DNA from: an uncultured Hungatella sp.
Lineage (GTDB): Bacteria; Bacillota; Clostridia; Lachnospirales; Lachnospiraceae
Assembly (NCBI GenBank): GCA_947089145.1
Contig: CAMUJH010000002.1
Span: forward strand, 62,001 to 126,000
Reading direction: 5' to 3'
DNA: 64,000 nt
Shown: piece after piece, positions 35,928 to 44,552 of the stretch
Position numbering within the stretch: the stretch's first letter is position 1
Layout of the letters: every line of letters starts with the position of its first letter
Program-made: the position numbers and the translations under genes
Notes under the pieces: model-generated
The model's database searches: none
Told to the model about the DNA's origin: nothing
What the model saw: only the letters and a program-made list of their open reading frames with translations

Positions 35928-36959
35928 TTACGGATGCACTACCACCTTTATGGATTCCGCGCTCATCTGCATATGGATCGCCTCGTCCATATGTTCCAGG
36001 TCATACACGTGGGTAATCAGCTTCTTCAGTTCCAGCCGTCTGCTGTTAATAAGATTTACCGCTCTCTGGTGCGTATCCGGATTGATCATGGACCCTACAA
36101 TGCGCAGTTCCTTCTTATACACGTCAAACAGCGGAAGAGGTACTGTGGCATCTACTCCCGGCACGGAGAACAGCAGGATCGTGGCTCCAAAGCCTGCCGC
36201 TGAAAACGCCTGCTCCACTGCAAAAGGCCTGCCCACGCACTCAATCACCACATCCGCCCCATCCCTTCCGCAGATCTCCTTAATCCGCTGGGGCACATTC
36301 TCGCAAGTAGGGTCAATGGCTGCGTCCGCCCCCACTTCCATGCCGATCTTACGGCGCATCTCCACAGGCTCGCTTAAAATAACGGAAGATGCTCCGCAAA
36401 GCCGGGCCATCTGCACCATCATCAGCCCGATAGTCCCGCCGCCGATGACAAGCACAGCCTGCCCCGGCCGAATCTGAGCCTGATCAATGCCGTGTACCAC
36501 ACAGGCCAAAGGTTCCGCCATGGCTGCCTCGTCAAAAGAGATATCCTCACTTACCTTAAAGCACTGAGTCTCCGGGCACACGGCGTACTCTGCAAAGCCG
36601 CCGTTTACATTGACGCCCAGGGCATACAGATGCCTGCACTCCTGTTTCTTGCCCATGCGGCAGGGCATACACTGGCCGCAGTACATGTTGGGGTCCAGAG
36701 CCACATGATCTCCCGGCTTTACGCTGGTCACCTGGGCGCCCACTTCCACTACCACGCCGGCAAACTCATGTCCCAATACCACGGGAGGAGTCACGTCGGC
36801 GGAGCCTTTCTCCCCGTGATAAATATGTACGTCCGTACCGCAGATGCCGCATGCCTTATTGTTCACCAGCACCTCCTTAGGGCCAAGGGGGGCAAATGTC
36901 ATCTCACGCACCTCAAATTTTGCATCCCGGTCTGCACCTACAAAGAAACTTCCCTTCAT
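35928..36959 (-). CDS. Zinc-dependent medium-chain alcohol/polyol dehydrogenase
   Basis: 343-residue NAD(P)-dependent oxidoreductase of the sorbitol/threonine dehydrogenase branch. Catalytic zinc ligands are C40 (CGICGTD), H64 and E65 (GHEFAG); the structural zinc lobe has C94, C97, C100 and C108. The Rossmann nucleotide motif is GGGTIG. It is divergent from a ROK regulator across a 285-base, AT-rich intergenic region, suggesting that a sugar or polyol controlled by that regulator is its substrate; the exact substrate is unknown. Confidence 0.9.
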   Translation of the reverse strand: MKGSFFVGADRDAKFEVREMTFAPLGPKEVLVNNKACGICGTDVHIYHGEKGSADVTPPVVLGHEFAGVVVEVGAQVTSVKPGDHVALDPNMYCGQCMPCRMGKKQECRHLYALGVNVNGGFAEYAVCPETQCFKVSEDISFDEAAMAEPLACVVHGIDQAQIRPGQAVLVIGGGTIGLMMVQMARLCGASSVILSEPVEMRRKIGMEVGADAAIDPTCENVPQRIKEICGRDGADVVIECVGRPFAVEQAFSAAGFGATILLFSVPGVDATVPLPLFDVYKKELRIVGSMINPDTHQRAVNLINSRRLELKKLITHVYDLEHMDEAIHMQMSAESIKVVVHP

Positions 36960-37145
36960 GTCCTTACCTCTCTTTCACGATTGTTTTTAAAATCACTTTT
37001 ATAAAATTATTTTATATAAGTTTTGTAATCTTATGCTACCACAATCCTTATGCATTCTGCAATGTACATATTTGCTGATTATTCTTTTGTTTTTTATGAA
37101 TATTGCCGAAAAACTGGTTGCCGCCCTTTTCCTTTGCCATAGGAA

Positions 37146-37174
37146 TTGACATTCCTGGTGCCAAATGTTACAGT
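37146..37174 (+). promoter_or_regulatory. Candidate promoter of the ROK regulator
   Basis: TTGACA (37146-37151), 17-base spacer, TACAGT (37169-37174). The dehydrogenase promoter on the other strand is not clear in the AT-rich stretch 36975-37060. Confidence 0.6.
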
Positions 37175-37244
37175 TCCTTAAAGCAATGTTAAAGAAAATA
37201 CTTTTGTAAAAGTAGTCTGGCATTGGCATATAAAAGGAGAATCT

Positions 37245-38381
37245 GTGCTCATGGAAAAACAAACCCTTACCTCTCACGAATTGAAGAGGCAAAACCGCAG
37301 CAATGTGTATCAATACATCTATCAGTCACACGGCGCATCCCGCCCGGAACTGGCCGCCGCTCTTCAAATGAGCCTGCCCACCCTCTCACAGAACTTATCG
37401 GAGCTAGAGCAGGAACAGCTTATTGAAAAGGCTGGTTTTAAGGATTCCACCGGCGGCCGCAAAGCCCAGCTCCTTACCTGCAATGCCCTTGCCCGTATCG
37501 CTGTGGGGGCGGAAATTTTAAAAGAATTTGTCCGGGTCTGCGCCATTGATCTTTATGGAACCGTTATTGATCAAACCCAGATCAGCCTTCCTTTCTCCAA
37601 TGCCTCCTCCTATTTTCAGGCCATGGTTTCCGCCGTACAGTCTTTTATAGACTCCCTGCCCTTGGAAGCCTCCAGGATTTTAGGGCTTGGCATTGCCATC
37701 CAGGGGCTGGTATCTGCAGACGGGCAGAAGGTCATATATGGCAAAATCCTGGACTGTACCGGCCTTGCTGCCAGTCAGTTTGGCCGGCATCTGGGCGTCC
37801 CCTGCCTTCTGATCCACGATTCCGAGGCTTCTGCCTGTGCGGAGCTAATGCATCAGGGACACATTTCCCATGCTGTCTATTTGTCACTAAACCGGAATCT
37901 GGGCGGAGCCATTGTGTTAAACGGCGCCATATACAGGGGAACTGCGCTTATGAGCGGTACCATGGAGCACATCTGCCTGATTCCTGGAGGAAGACCGTGT
38001 TACTGCGGCAAAAACGGCTGCCTGGAAGCATACTGCTCCGCAGACAGCCTGAAAAAAATGGCCGGTATGGAATTGGATCTGTTTTTTAAGCGGCTGCGCT
38101 GCCGCAAAGAAGAGGAAGTCTCTGTCTGGAATTCCTATCTGGAGCACCTGGCCATGGCCATAGCCAACATCCGCCATGTCATTGACTGTGACGTGATCAT
38201 CGGCGGGCTTATAAACACCTGGATGACAGACGAAGATTTCTCTCTGCTGGCCAGCCTTGTCCAGCGCTTCTGCCCTCTCTCCCAACAGGCTATCCGGCTT
38301 ATCCCAGGCTGCCATGACTTAAATCTTGCGTCCATAGGCGCAGGGCTTCCTTTTATCACCGGATTTCTGAATCAGATCTGA
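37245..38381 (+). CDS. ROK family transcriptional regulator (NagC/XylR type)
   Basis: 378 residues: an N-terminal winged HTH (about 8-62, RQNRSNVYQYIYQSHGASRP, LSQNLSELEQE) fused to a sugar-kinase-fold ROK domain. The zinc signature CYCGKNGCLE (C252, C254, C259) with H242 (GTMEHICLIPGG) is intact. The start may be GTG 37245 (AGGAG, spacing 5) or ATG 37251 (spacing 11). It is divergently transcribed from the polyol dehydrogenase, its most likely target, and would respond to a sugar or phosphosugar. Confidence 0.9.
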   Translation: MLMEKQTLTSHELKRQNRSNVYQYIYQSHGASRPELAAALQMSLPTLSQNLSELEQEQLIEKAGFKDSTGGRKAQLLTCNALARIAVGAEILKEFVRVCAIDLYGTVIDQTQISLPFSNASSYFQAMVSAVQSFIDSLPLEASRILGLGIAIQGLVSADGQKVIYGKILDCTGLAASQFGRHLGVPCLLIHDSEASACAELMHQGHISHAVYLSLNRNLGGAIVLNGAIYRGTALMSGTMEHICLIPGGRPCYCGKNGCLEAYCSADSLKKMAGMELDLFFKRLRCRKEEEVSVWNSYLEHLAMAIANIRHVIDCDVIIGGLINTWMTDEDFSLLASLVQRFCPLSQQAIRLIPGCHDLNLASIGAGLPFITGFLNQI

Positions 38382-38394
38382 GCGATGAAATCCC

Positions 38395-39192
38395 TTAATT
38401 GGCCAGCAGCATTCTGTCATTGGCAAATTCTTCCCCGCTTGCCTGGGCAAACTTCCGAAGCAGATCCTCCACCTTAAGGTTCTTCTTCTCCTCCCCGGCC
38501 ACATCATAAATGATCTGTCCGTTATTCATCATAATCAGCCGGTTTCCGATATGGATGGCATCTTTCATGTTGTGGGTAATCATCAGCGTTGTCAGGTGAT
38601 CCTGGTTTACAATGTTCTCCGTAGTTTCCAAAACCTTAGCTGCCGTCTTAGGGTCCAGAGCCGCCGTATGCTCATCCAGAAGCAGCAGCTTCGGCTTCTT
38701 CAAGGTTGCCATGAGAAGAGTCAAAGCCTGCCTCTGGCCGCCGGAAAGCAGCCCCACCTTGCTGGTCAGCCGGTTTTCCAGCCCTAAGCCCAGCTTTGCC
38801 AGCATATCGCGGTAAAGCCGCCTTTCCCCTGATACAATCCCCTTTTTCAGAGTTCTTTTATCCCCCCGCCGCAAGGCAAGGGCCAGGTTCTCTTCAATCC
38901 CCATTGTGGCAGCCGTCCCGTTCATAGGGTCCTGGAACACCCGTCCCAGAAACGCTGCCCGCTTGTGCTCCGGATATTTGGTTACATCCACCCCGTCAAT
39001 GACGATGTTCCCTTCATCCACTTTCCAGGTTCCGGCGATGGCGTTGAGAAGCGTGGACTTTCCTGCGCCGTTTCCGCCGATAACCGTAACAAAGTCCCCG
39101 TCATTTAACGTAAGGCTTAAACCTTTTAACGCCTGCTTTTCATTTACGGTTCCCGCATTAAATGTTTTTGAAATATTTTTAACTTCCAGCAT
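38395..39192 (-). CDS. TrpXYZ-like ABC transporter, ATP-binding protein
   Basis: 265-residue ATPase: Walker A GGNGAGKST, Q-loop VFQDPMNGTAATM, signature LSGGQRQA, Walker B LLLLDEHTAALDP (the usual Pro after DE is His, as is common in this subfamily). Its ATG shares one base with the permease stop (TGATG), with GGAGG 9 bases before it; a longer frame would start inside the permease gene. It is the last gene of binding protein-permease-ATPase and ends 13 bases from the convergent ROK gene. Confidence 0.93.
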   Translation of the reverse strand: MLEVKNISKTFNAGTVNEKQALKGLSLTLNDGDFVTVIGGNGAGKSTLLNAIAGTWKVDEGNIVIDGVDVTKYPEHKRAAFLGRVFQDPMNGTAATMGIEENLALALRRGDKRTLKKGIVSGERRLYRDMLAKLGLGLENRLTSKVGLLSGGQRQALTLLMATLKKPKLLLLDEHTAALDPKTAAKVLETTENIVNQDHLTTLMITHNMKDAIHIGNRLIMMNNGQIIYDVAGEEKKNLKVEDLLRKFAQASGEEFANDRMLLAN

Positions 39193-40148
39193 CAGGATTT
39201 TCCTCCATTCCCCTGGCCGCCGTTTTTTGCACCAGCCGGCCACTTTTTTGCAGCGCCTTTAAAATACCGTTCCTGCCACACAGGGATAGCAAGGAATACG
39301 GCCACCACAAGGGCTGACAAAAGCTTCAGCAGATCCGTGTCAATGCCTCTCCAGATCACCACCTGAAGCACCAGATAATAGATAATAGAGCCAAAAGACA
39401 CTGCAAGCAGCTTAAAGCCAAAATTTTTAAATATCTTTCCGAACACCGCCTCCCCGATAATCACTGCGGCCAGGCCGATAACAATGGCGCCCCGACCCAT
39501 ATTAATATCCGCAAATCCCTGATACTGGGTAAGCAGCGCACCGGCAAAGGCCACCAGCCCATTGGACAGCATTAAGCCCAGCACCCTTCCCAGATCCGTG
39601 TTGATCCCCTGGGCCCTGGCCATCTTGTCATTGCAGCCTGTCGCCCGCAGGGAGCATCCCAGCTCCGTACCGAAAAACCAGTACAAAATCCCAATGAGAA
39701 CCACGGTGATGGCTGCCACGATTAAGATTGTATTTTTAAAGAAAGGCACGTTTTTAATAAAGCGCAGAGACACCAGCAGTGGAAACTTATCCACGTTAAT
39801 GGCCTGATTCGCCTTTCCCATTATTTTCAAATTCACAGACCACAGCCCAAGCTGCGTCAGAATGCCGGACAGAATCGCCGGTATCCCCATAAATGTATGA
39901 AAAAGCCCGGTTACAAGCCCGGCAATCATACCGGCTGCAAGTGCAGCAGCCATAGAAACCCACACTCTGTATCCGCTTAGCATCATCATAATGCACACTG
40001 CTCCGCCGGTACACATGGAACCGTCCACAGTCAGATCCGCAATATCCAGGATACGGTATGTAATATACACACCAATGGCCATAATCCCCCAGATCAGTCC
40101 CTGGGCCGCTGCTCCTGGCAAAGCATTTATCAAGCTTATAATCTCCAT
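39192..40148 (-). CDS. TrpXYZ-like ABC transporter, permease
   Basis: 318-residue branched-chain-type (BPD_transp_2) permease with eight or nine helices (AAQGLIWGIMAIGVYITYRI, IADLTVDGSMCTGGA, GLMLSNGLVAFAGALLTQYQ), ending in a basic Gly-rich tail. The ATG at 40148 has AGGAG at 7 bases; the ATG two codons earlier is too close. It partners the COG2984-type binding protein and the ATPase; such systems import tryptophan, tyrosine or other ligands. Confidence 0.92.
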   Translation of the reverse strand: MEIISLINALPGAAAQGLIWGIMAIGVYITYRILDIADLTVDGSMCTGGAVCIMMMLSGYRVWVSMAAALAAGMIAGLVTGLFHTFMGIPAILSGILTQLGLWSVNLKIMGKANQAINVDKFPLLVSLRFIKNVPFFKNTILIVAAITVVLIGILYWFFGTELGCSLRATGCNDKMARAQGINTDLGRVLGLMLSNGLVAFAGALLTQYQGFADINMGRGAIVIGLAAVIIGEAVFGKIFKNFGFKLLAVSFGSIIYYLVLQVVIWRGIDTDLLKLLSALVVAVFLAIPVWQERYFKGAAKKWPAGAKNGGQGNGGKS

Positions 40149-40189
40149 AATCATTCTCCTAGTCCGCTATCCATGGTAATCCAATTTGG

Positions 40190-40230
40190 AAAAGCGCAGC
40201 GAGAAGGCGTTTTCCTTCCCGCTGCTTTTA
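40190..40230 (-). terminator. Intra-operon hairpin between the binding protein and permease genes
   Basis: AAAAGCAGCGGGAAGG pairs with CCTTCTCGCTGCGCTTTT around AAAACG, T-rich after the stem on the minus strand. It probably lets the binding protein be made in excess over the membrane parts by partial termination or mRNA stabilisation. Confidence 0.6.
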
Positions 40231-40262
40231 CTCACTTATATTCTGTACAGCCAAATATGACT

Positions 40263-41300
40263 TTACTCTTCAATGGCCTCAAATCCGTCCGGAATCTCAA
40301 TTCCCAGAGAATCGCAGATGGTCTTGTTATACTTTTTGGTAAACTGCGGCGCATACTCAATGGGCATCTGGGAAATGTCAGCCTCGCCCTTCAGAATCTT
40401 TGCAGCCATCCTGCCGGTTCCCACACCCAGGTCATAGTAGCTGATAGACAGCGTGGCAACGCCGCATCCTGCGCACATGCCCTCCTCGCCTGCAATAATC
40501 GGAACATTTGCCGGCCTGCAGATGTTGTCGATAATCTCCGTAGCCGCAGCGGCAGTGTTGTCCGTAGGCACATAAATAACGTCGCTCTCGTCGGCAGCTT
40601 TGGTACAGATGGTGGAGAGATCATTGGAATCCGAGAAGGAGTAGTACTCGCAGGTATATCCGTACCCTTCCAGAGCCGCCTTCACCGTGTCTACCTGATA
40701 CTGGGAATTGGCCTCAGCGGAACAGTACAAAAGCCCTACTTTCTTTGCATCAGGAAACAGCTCGTGAAGCATGGCGGCCTGCTCGTCAAGAGGAGCCAGG
40801 TCAGATGTTCCGGAGATGTTTCCGCCTACGGTTCCGTTAAAGTTGTCGATTCCAAGAGCTACGCCGTACTCTGTAACAGACGTGCCCAGAATCGGAATCT
40901 CATTGGTCCCTGCCTGTGCCGCCTGCAGAGCCGGCGTTGCATTGGCCAGGATCAGATCTACGTCAGCAGACACAAAGTTGTTGATAATCGTAGAGCAGGT
41001 GTTGGAATCGCCCTGGGCATTCTGCTCGTCAAAGACAACCCCGTCCCCCAGTTCTTCCTTCAGCGCATCCATAAAGCCCTTGGTGGCCGCATCCAAAGCA
41101 TCATGCTGTACCAGCTGGCAGATACCCACCTTGTAAGTCCCGCCTTCAGAGGAACCGCTTTCTACAGATGTCTTTGTGCCGCTGTCCCCTGCCTGGGCAG
41201 CTGTAGTCTCATTTCCTGAATTTGAACCGGAACAGCCTGCCACTGACAGGGCCATGGCTCCGGCAAGAATCATTGAAAGTACTTTTCCTGATTTTTTCAT
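40263..41300 (-). CDS. TrpXYZ-like ABC transporter, substrate-binding lipoprotein (COG2984)
   Basis: 345-residue lipoprotein: lipobox VAGC (C23), Ser/Gly/Thr linker to about 55, then a periplasmic-binding fold of the ABC_sub_bind family (YKVGICQLVQHDALDAATKG, DLILANATPALQAAQ, ILGTSVTEYGVALG). The family includes TrpX and TyrP-type amino-acid binders; the ligand is not certain. AGGGAG precedes the ATG by 8 bases. It heads the three-gene operon under the promoter at 41346. Confidence 0.92.
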   Translation of the reverse strand: MKKSGKVLSMILAGAMALSVAGCSGSNSGNETTAAQAGDSGTKTSVESGSSEGGTYKVGICQLVQHDALDAATKGFMDALKEELGDGVVFDEQNAQGDSNTCSTIINNFVSADVDLILANATPALQAAQAGTNEIPILGTSVTEYGVALGIDNFNGTVGGNISGTSDLAPLDEQAAMLHELFPDAKKVGLLYCSAEANSQYQVDTVKAALEGYGYTCEYYSFSDSNDLSTICTKAADESDVIYVPTDNTAAAATEIIDNICRPANVPIIAGEEGMCAGCGVATLSISYYDLGVGTGRMAAKILKGEADISQMPIEYAPQFTKKYNKTICDSLGIEIPDGFEAIEE

Positions 41301-41345
41301 ATACTTTTCTCCCTTGCTGATGTTTGATTTTTAAGTTCAGGAGAT

Positions 41346-41374
41346 ATCATACTACAAAATCTGTCGGGCGTCAA
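41346..41374 (-). promoter_or_regulatory. Promoter of the TrpXYZ-like operon
   Basis: TTGACG (41369-41374), 17-base spacer, TATGAT (41346-41351), about 45 bases before the start codon. There is no room for a T-box leader. Confidence 0.8.
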
Positions 41375-41436
41375 TCCTATGATGCTTTAAATTCCCATAA
41401 ATTCAACGTGATAAAGTGACCTGCCGCAGACCCATT

Positions 41437-42429
41437 CTAAGACAAGATGTCTCTGTATACCCGCAGCACATTTCCATAAAATACAGCCTCGATCTCTGAT
41501 GCAGAAAATCCTTGTCTTTTCATCTCCGCCTCCAAAACAGGCAGTCTGCTTCCGTCAAAAATCTCCAGATTTCCCACAATCCCGTCAAAGTCAGACCCCA
41601 GGCCTACGCAGCCTATGCCTCCCACATTCGCCATATGGCGCATATGGCGGACCATGTCCTCTGCCCGGCTCATTTTCTCCTCCCCCTCTTTCCAGTCATG
41701 CAAAAAAGCCGGGCAGTAATTGATTCCTGCGACTCCGCCTCTCAGTCCCAGCTGGCGGATCATATCATCTGTCAGGTTCCTTGGATGGCCTGCCAGGGCT
41801 CTGGCATTGGAGTGGCTGGCTACAAAGGGCCGCACAGTGTGGGAAAAAACATCCCGGATTCCTGCATCTCCCAGATGGGAAATATCAATAATCATGCCCA
41901 GCCGCTCCATCTCCTCCAAAAATTCAAAGCCTCTCTCTGTCAGCCCATGCTCCGTATCCGCATAGCAGCCTTTTTCAGGCCCCTCTGTCACAATCCGGTT
42001 TGGGCAGGCCAGCTCATTAGGGAAATTCCAGGTAAGGGTCATCATCCTCACTCCCACCCGGTAAAAATCACGCAGGCAGGCTGTGCTTCCCAGGCATGCG
42101 CCCCCTTCCTCCAGGGTCAGCATGGCTGACATACGGCCCTCTTTCCAGTTTTTCTCTATATCTTCATAAGTCCTCACCACGCCTATCAGATCCGCGTTGG
42201 CTTCCATCTCCTGGTAGAAGGTGTCGATCATCTTCATGGCGCATTCAAAGGGCCTTTCTTCTTTGCCCAGATGGACAAACATGGCAAAATTCTGAAGGCC
42301 ATACCCTCCTTTTGCCATCTTCTCCAAATCCAGGTGAAGGCAGTTTGACCGGATGGACATATCTCCTCCGGCTTTATGGTTCTTATAAATCTCGTAAATC
42401 GTATCGCAATGCATATCTGCTGCTCTCAT
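41437..42429 (-). CDS. Membrane dipeptidase (peptidase M19)
   Basis: 330-residue zinc dipeptidase of the renal dipeptidase family. Metal and active-site residues are visible in ADMHCDTIYE (HxD), TLEEGGACLG (bridging Glu), IIDISHLGDAG (His), and FVASHSNARAL; GLGSDFDGI is the C-terminal Asp motif. No signal peptide is seen, so it is probably cytoplasmic. GGAGG is 6 bases before the ATG at 42429; the longer frame adds only a basic tail overlapping radA. It follows radA by 64 bases. Confidence 0.92.
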   Translation of the reverse strand: MRAADMHCDTIYEIYKNHKAGGDMSIRSNCLHLDLEKMAKGGYGLQNFAMFVHLGKEERPFECAMKMIDTFYQEMEANADLIGVVRTYEDIEKNWKEGRMSAMLTLEEGGACLGSTACLRDFYRVGVRMMTLTWNFPNELACPNRIVTEGPEKGCYADTEHGLTERGFEFLEEMERLGMIIDISHLGDAGIRDVFSHTVRPFVASHSNARALAGHPRNLTDDMIRQLGLRGGVAGINYCPAFLHDWKEGEEKMSRAEDMVRHMRHMANVGGIGCVGLGSDFDGIVGNLEIFDGSRLPVLEAEMKRQGFSASEIEAVFYGNVLRVYRDILS

Positions 42430-42493
42430 ACGTATCCTCCGGCTTTTCTTATATGTTATGCCGCCCTTTTTTGTATTTTCCTTTTTCTTCCTG

Positions 42494-43864
42494 TCACTTA
42501 AGCTGTGCAATGGCTTCTCTGACAGTTCTCACCCCGATCAGGCGGATTTTCCCTGTATGTTTCATCTTATCCAGGCAGATCTGAGGCAGCATGCATGCCT
42601 CAAACCCCAGCTTCACCGCCTCGTTAACCCTCTGTTCTGCCATAGACACTGCCCGCACCTCGCCGGAAAGCCCTACTTCGCCGAATACGATGGTCTTTTC
42701 GTCTACCGCCCTGTCTTTTAAGCTGGACACAAGAGCCATGATGATAGACAAATCCAGGGCAGGCTCATTCATCTTCATCCCCCCTGCAATATTTACGTAG
42801 GCGTCATACCTGGACATTTCGTAATGGCAGCGCTTTTCCAGAACCGCCATCAGAAGATTTACCCGGTTGTAATCCGTTCCCGCCGCCGTCCGCCTGGGAA
42901 TCCCCAGGTTGCTCTGGGTTACCAGTGCCTGAACTTCCAGAAGAATGGGCCTGGTTCCCTCCATGGCGCAGGCCACCACTGCTCCCGAAGCCCCCTGGGG
43001 CCTTCCCTCCAGCATAAACTCCGAAGGATTTTCCACTTCCGTCAGCCCCTGCTCCTGCATCTCAAAAACCCCTATCTCATTGGTAGAGCCAAAACGGTTT
43101 TTTACTCCCCGCAGAATCCGGTAAGAGGCATGGCGATCCCCCTCAAAGTACAAAACCGTATCCACCATGTGCTCCAGCACCCTTGGGCCTGCTACCACGC
43201 CTTCCTTGGTCACATGGCCTACAATAAAAATCGTGACGCCTTCCCCCTTGGCAATCTGCATCAGCAGGCCGGTAGACTCCCGCACCTGGCTGACACTGCC
43301 CGGCGCCGAGGAGATCTCTTCCCGGTACATGGTCTGAATCGAATCAATGATTACCACGTCCGGCTTCTCCTCAATAATCGTGTCCCGAATATGATCCAGG
43401 CTGGTTTCGCACTGAAACTTCAAATCCCCGGTCATGGTTCCGATCCGGTTAGCCCTAAGCTTGATCTGCTTTAAAGATTCCTCCCCGGATATGTAAAGAA
43501 CCTTTTGTCCGGACGCCGCCAGATTGCCGCACACCTGCAAAAGCAGCGTGGACTTTCCGATACCCGGATCTCCGCCTACCAGCACCAGAGAGCCTGCCAC
43601 CACGCCGCCTCCTAAAACCCGATCCAGCTCCCCGTAACCGGTAGTTACCCGGTCTTTCTCCTCAATGGAAATCTCTGACAGCCTGGCAGGCCGGCTTTTT
43701 AAAAGGGGGGCCTGCCGCCCTGTCGGGGCAGAGGCGCCCTTTTTCCCCACTGGCTCCTCCACCATGGTATTCCACTCCCTGCAGGCCGGGCACTGCCCCA
43801 TCCACTTTGCAGACTCATATCCGCACTCTTTGCAGAAAAACGCGGTTGTTTTTGCTTTTGCCAT
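42494..43864 (-). CDS. radA: DNA repair protein RadA (Sms)
   Basis: Branch-migration ATPase acting in recombinational repair. N-terminal zinc finger with C11, C14, C25, C28; RecA-like core with Walker A GGDPGIGKST (97-106); the RadA-specific KNRFG motif (255-259); and a C-terminal Lon-like domain (ALDLSIIMALVSS, GEVGLSGEVRAV). 456 residues, full length. Confidence 0.97.
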   Translation of the reverse strand: MAKAKTTAFFCKECGYESAKWMGQCPACREWNTMVEEPVGKKGASAPTGRQAPLLKSRPARLSEISIEEKDRVTTGYGELDRVLGGGVVAGSLVLVGGDPGIGKSTLLLQVCGNLAASGQKVLYISGEESLKQIKLRANRIGTMTGDLKFQCETSLDHIRDTIIEEKPDVVIIDSIQTMYREEISSAPGSVSQVRESTGLLMQIAKGEGVTIFIVGHVTKEGVVAGPRVLEHMVDTVLYFEGDRHASYRILRGVKNRFGSTNEIGVFEMQEQGLTEVENPSEFMLEGRPQGASGAVVACAMEGTRPILLEVQALVTQSNLGIPRRTAAGTDYNRVNLLMAVLEKRCHYEMSRYDAYVNIAGGMKMNEPALDLSIIMALVSSLKDRAVDEKTIVFGEVGLSGEVRAVSMAEQRVNEAVKLGFEACMLPQICLDKMKHTGKIRLIGVRTVREAIAQLK

Positions 43865-43952
43865 ATATCCTTGTTCTCTCCCTTCCAGCCGCCCCAGGAA
43901 CCCGACAAATATTCCTCTTCGTTATAAAACAAATGGTTCTTCCTCCCGACGC

Positions 43953-43984
43953 CATAAAAGGGCCGATTTTCATCGCCCCTTTTA
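43953..43984 (-). terminator. Terminator after the small conserved gene at 44011
   Basis: AAAAGGGGCGAT/ATCGGCCCTTTT stem with one mismatch and a GAAA loop, just downstream of the stop on the minus strand; the T run is within the arm. Confidence 0.7.
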
Positions 43985-44010
43985 CAGCTGTCCACAAAGC
44001 AGCCGTTTGC

Positions 44011-44427
44011 CTACTGCCTTTTCTCAATTCTCACTTTTACAGCGCTTCCCTCATTCAGTTCCACGCTGACATTTAATTTCCCGCCCATATTTGTAGCCAT
44101 ATTTCCCGCAGACATTCCATCTACAGTGACTCCGTATTCTGTATCGTCTTCCAGCTGAACCGTGATCTGTACATCCTTGTCCCCTTCCACCAGAAACTCC
44201 ACGCCCCAGTCAGCCGCCACAAATTCACTGACAGCTGTCCCCGGAACCGATTCATACACAAACATCCCGTTGCGCTCCAGTTTGGTGATCTCGCAATACG
44301 TTTTGACCTTGTACAGATCTCCGCAGTGCTCAAAATTGTCCTTCTTTGCCTTTTTCTCCAATTTGTGGTTTCCAAAACTAATGCTTCCGTCTGCCTCGGA
44401 ACGAACCAACTCCTGAATCACTGACAT
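44011..44427 (-). CDS. Conserved Lachnospiraceae protein (often labelled 'endosialidase')
   Basis: 138 residues, predicted all-beta, no signal peptide. It opens MSVIQELVRSEADGSISFGN and contains YKVKTYCEITKLERNGMFVYES, a pattern I recognise from a family in Lachnospiraceae databases under the doubtful name endosialidase; no sialidase motif is visible. AGGAGG is 7 bases before the ATG at 44427. It stands alone between clpC and radA with its own terminator. Function unknown. Confidence 0.75.
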   Translation of the reverse strand: MSVIQELVRSEADGSISFGNHKLEKKAKKDNFEHCGDLYKVKTYCEITKLERNGMFVYESVPGTAVSEFVAADWGVEFLVEGDKDVQITVQLEDDTEYGVTVDGMSAGNMATNMGGKLNVSVELNEGSAVKVRIEKRQ

Positions 44428-44552
44428 AACTCTTCCTCCTGGTATTTTAATAATACTTATCTTTCTGCCTCCCAGCGGCATGCTTCGCCCATATCCGTTC
44501 AGGACAGTGATGTCAAAGCATAGGTGCCCCGGAAGGCTGTAAGGGCGATACT

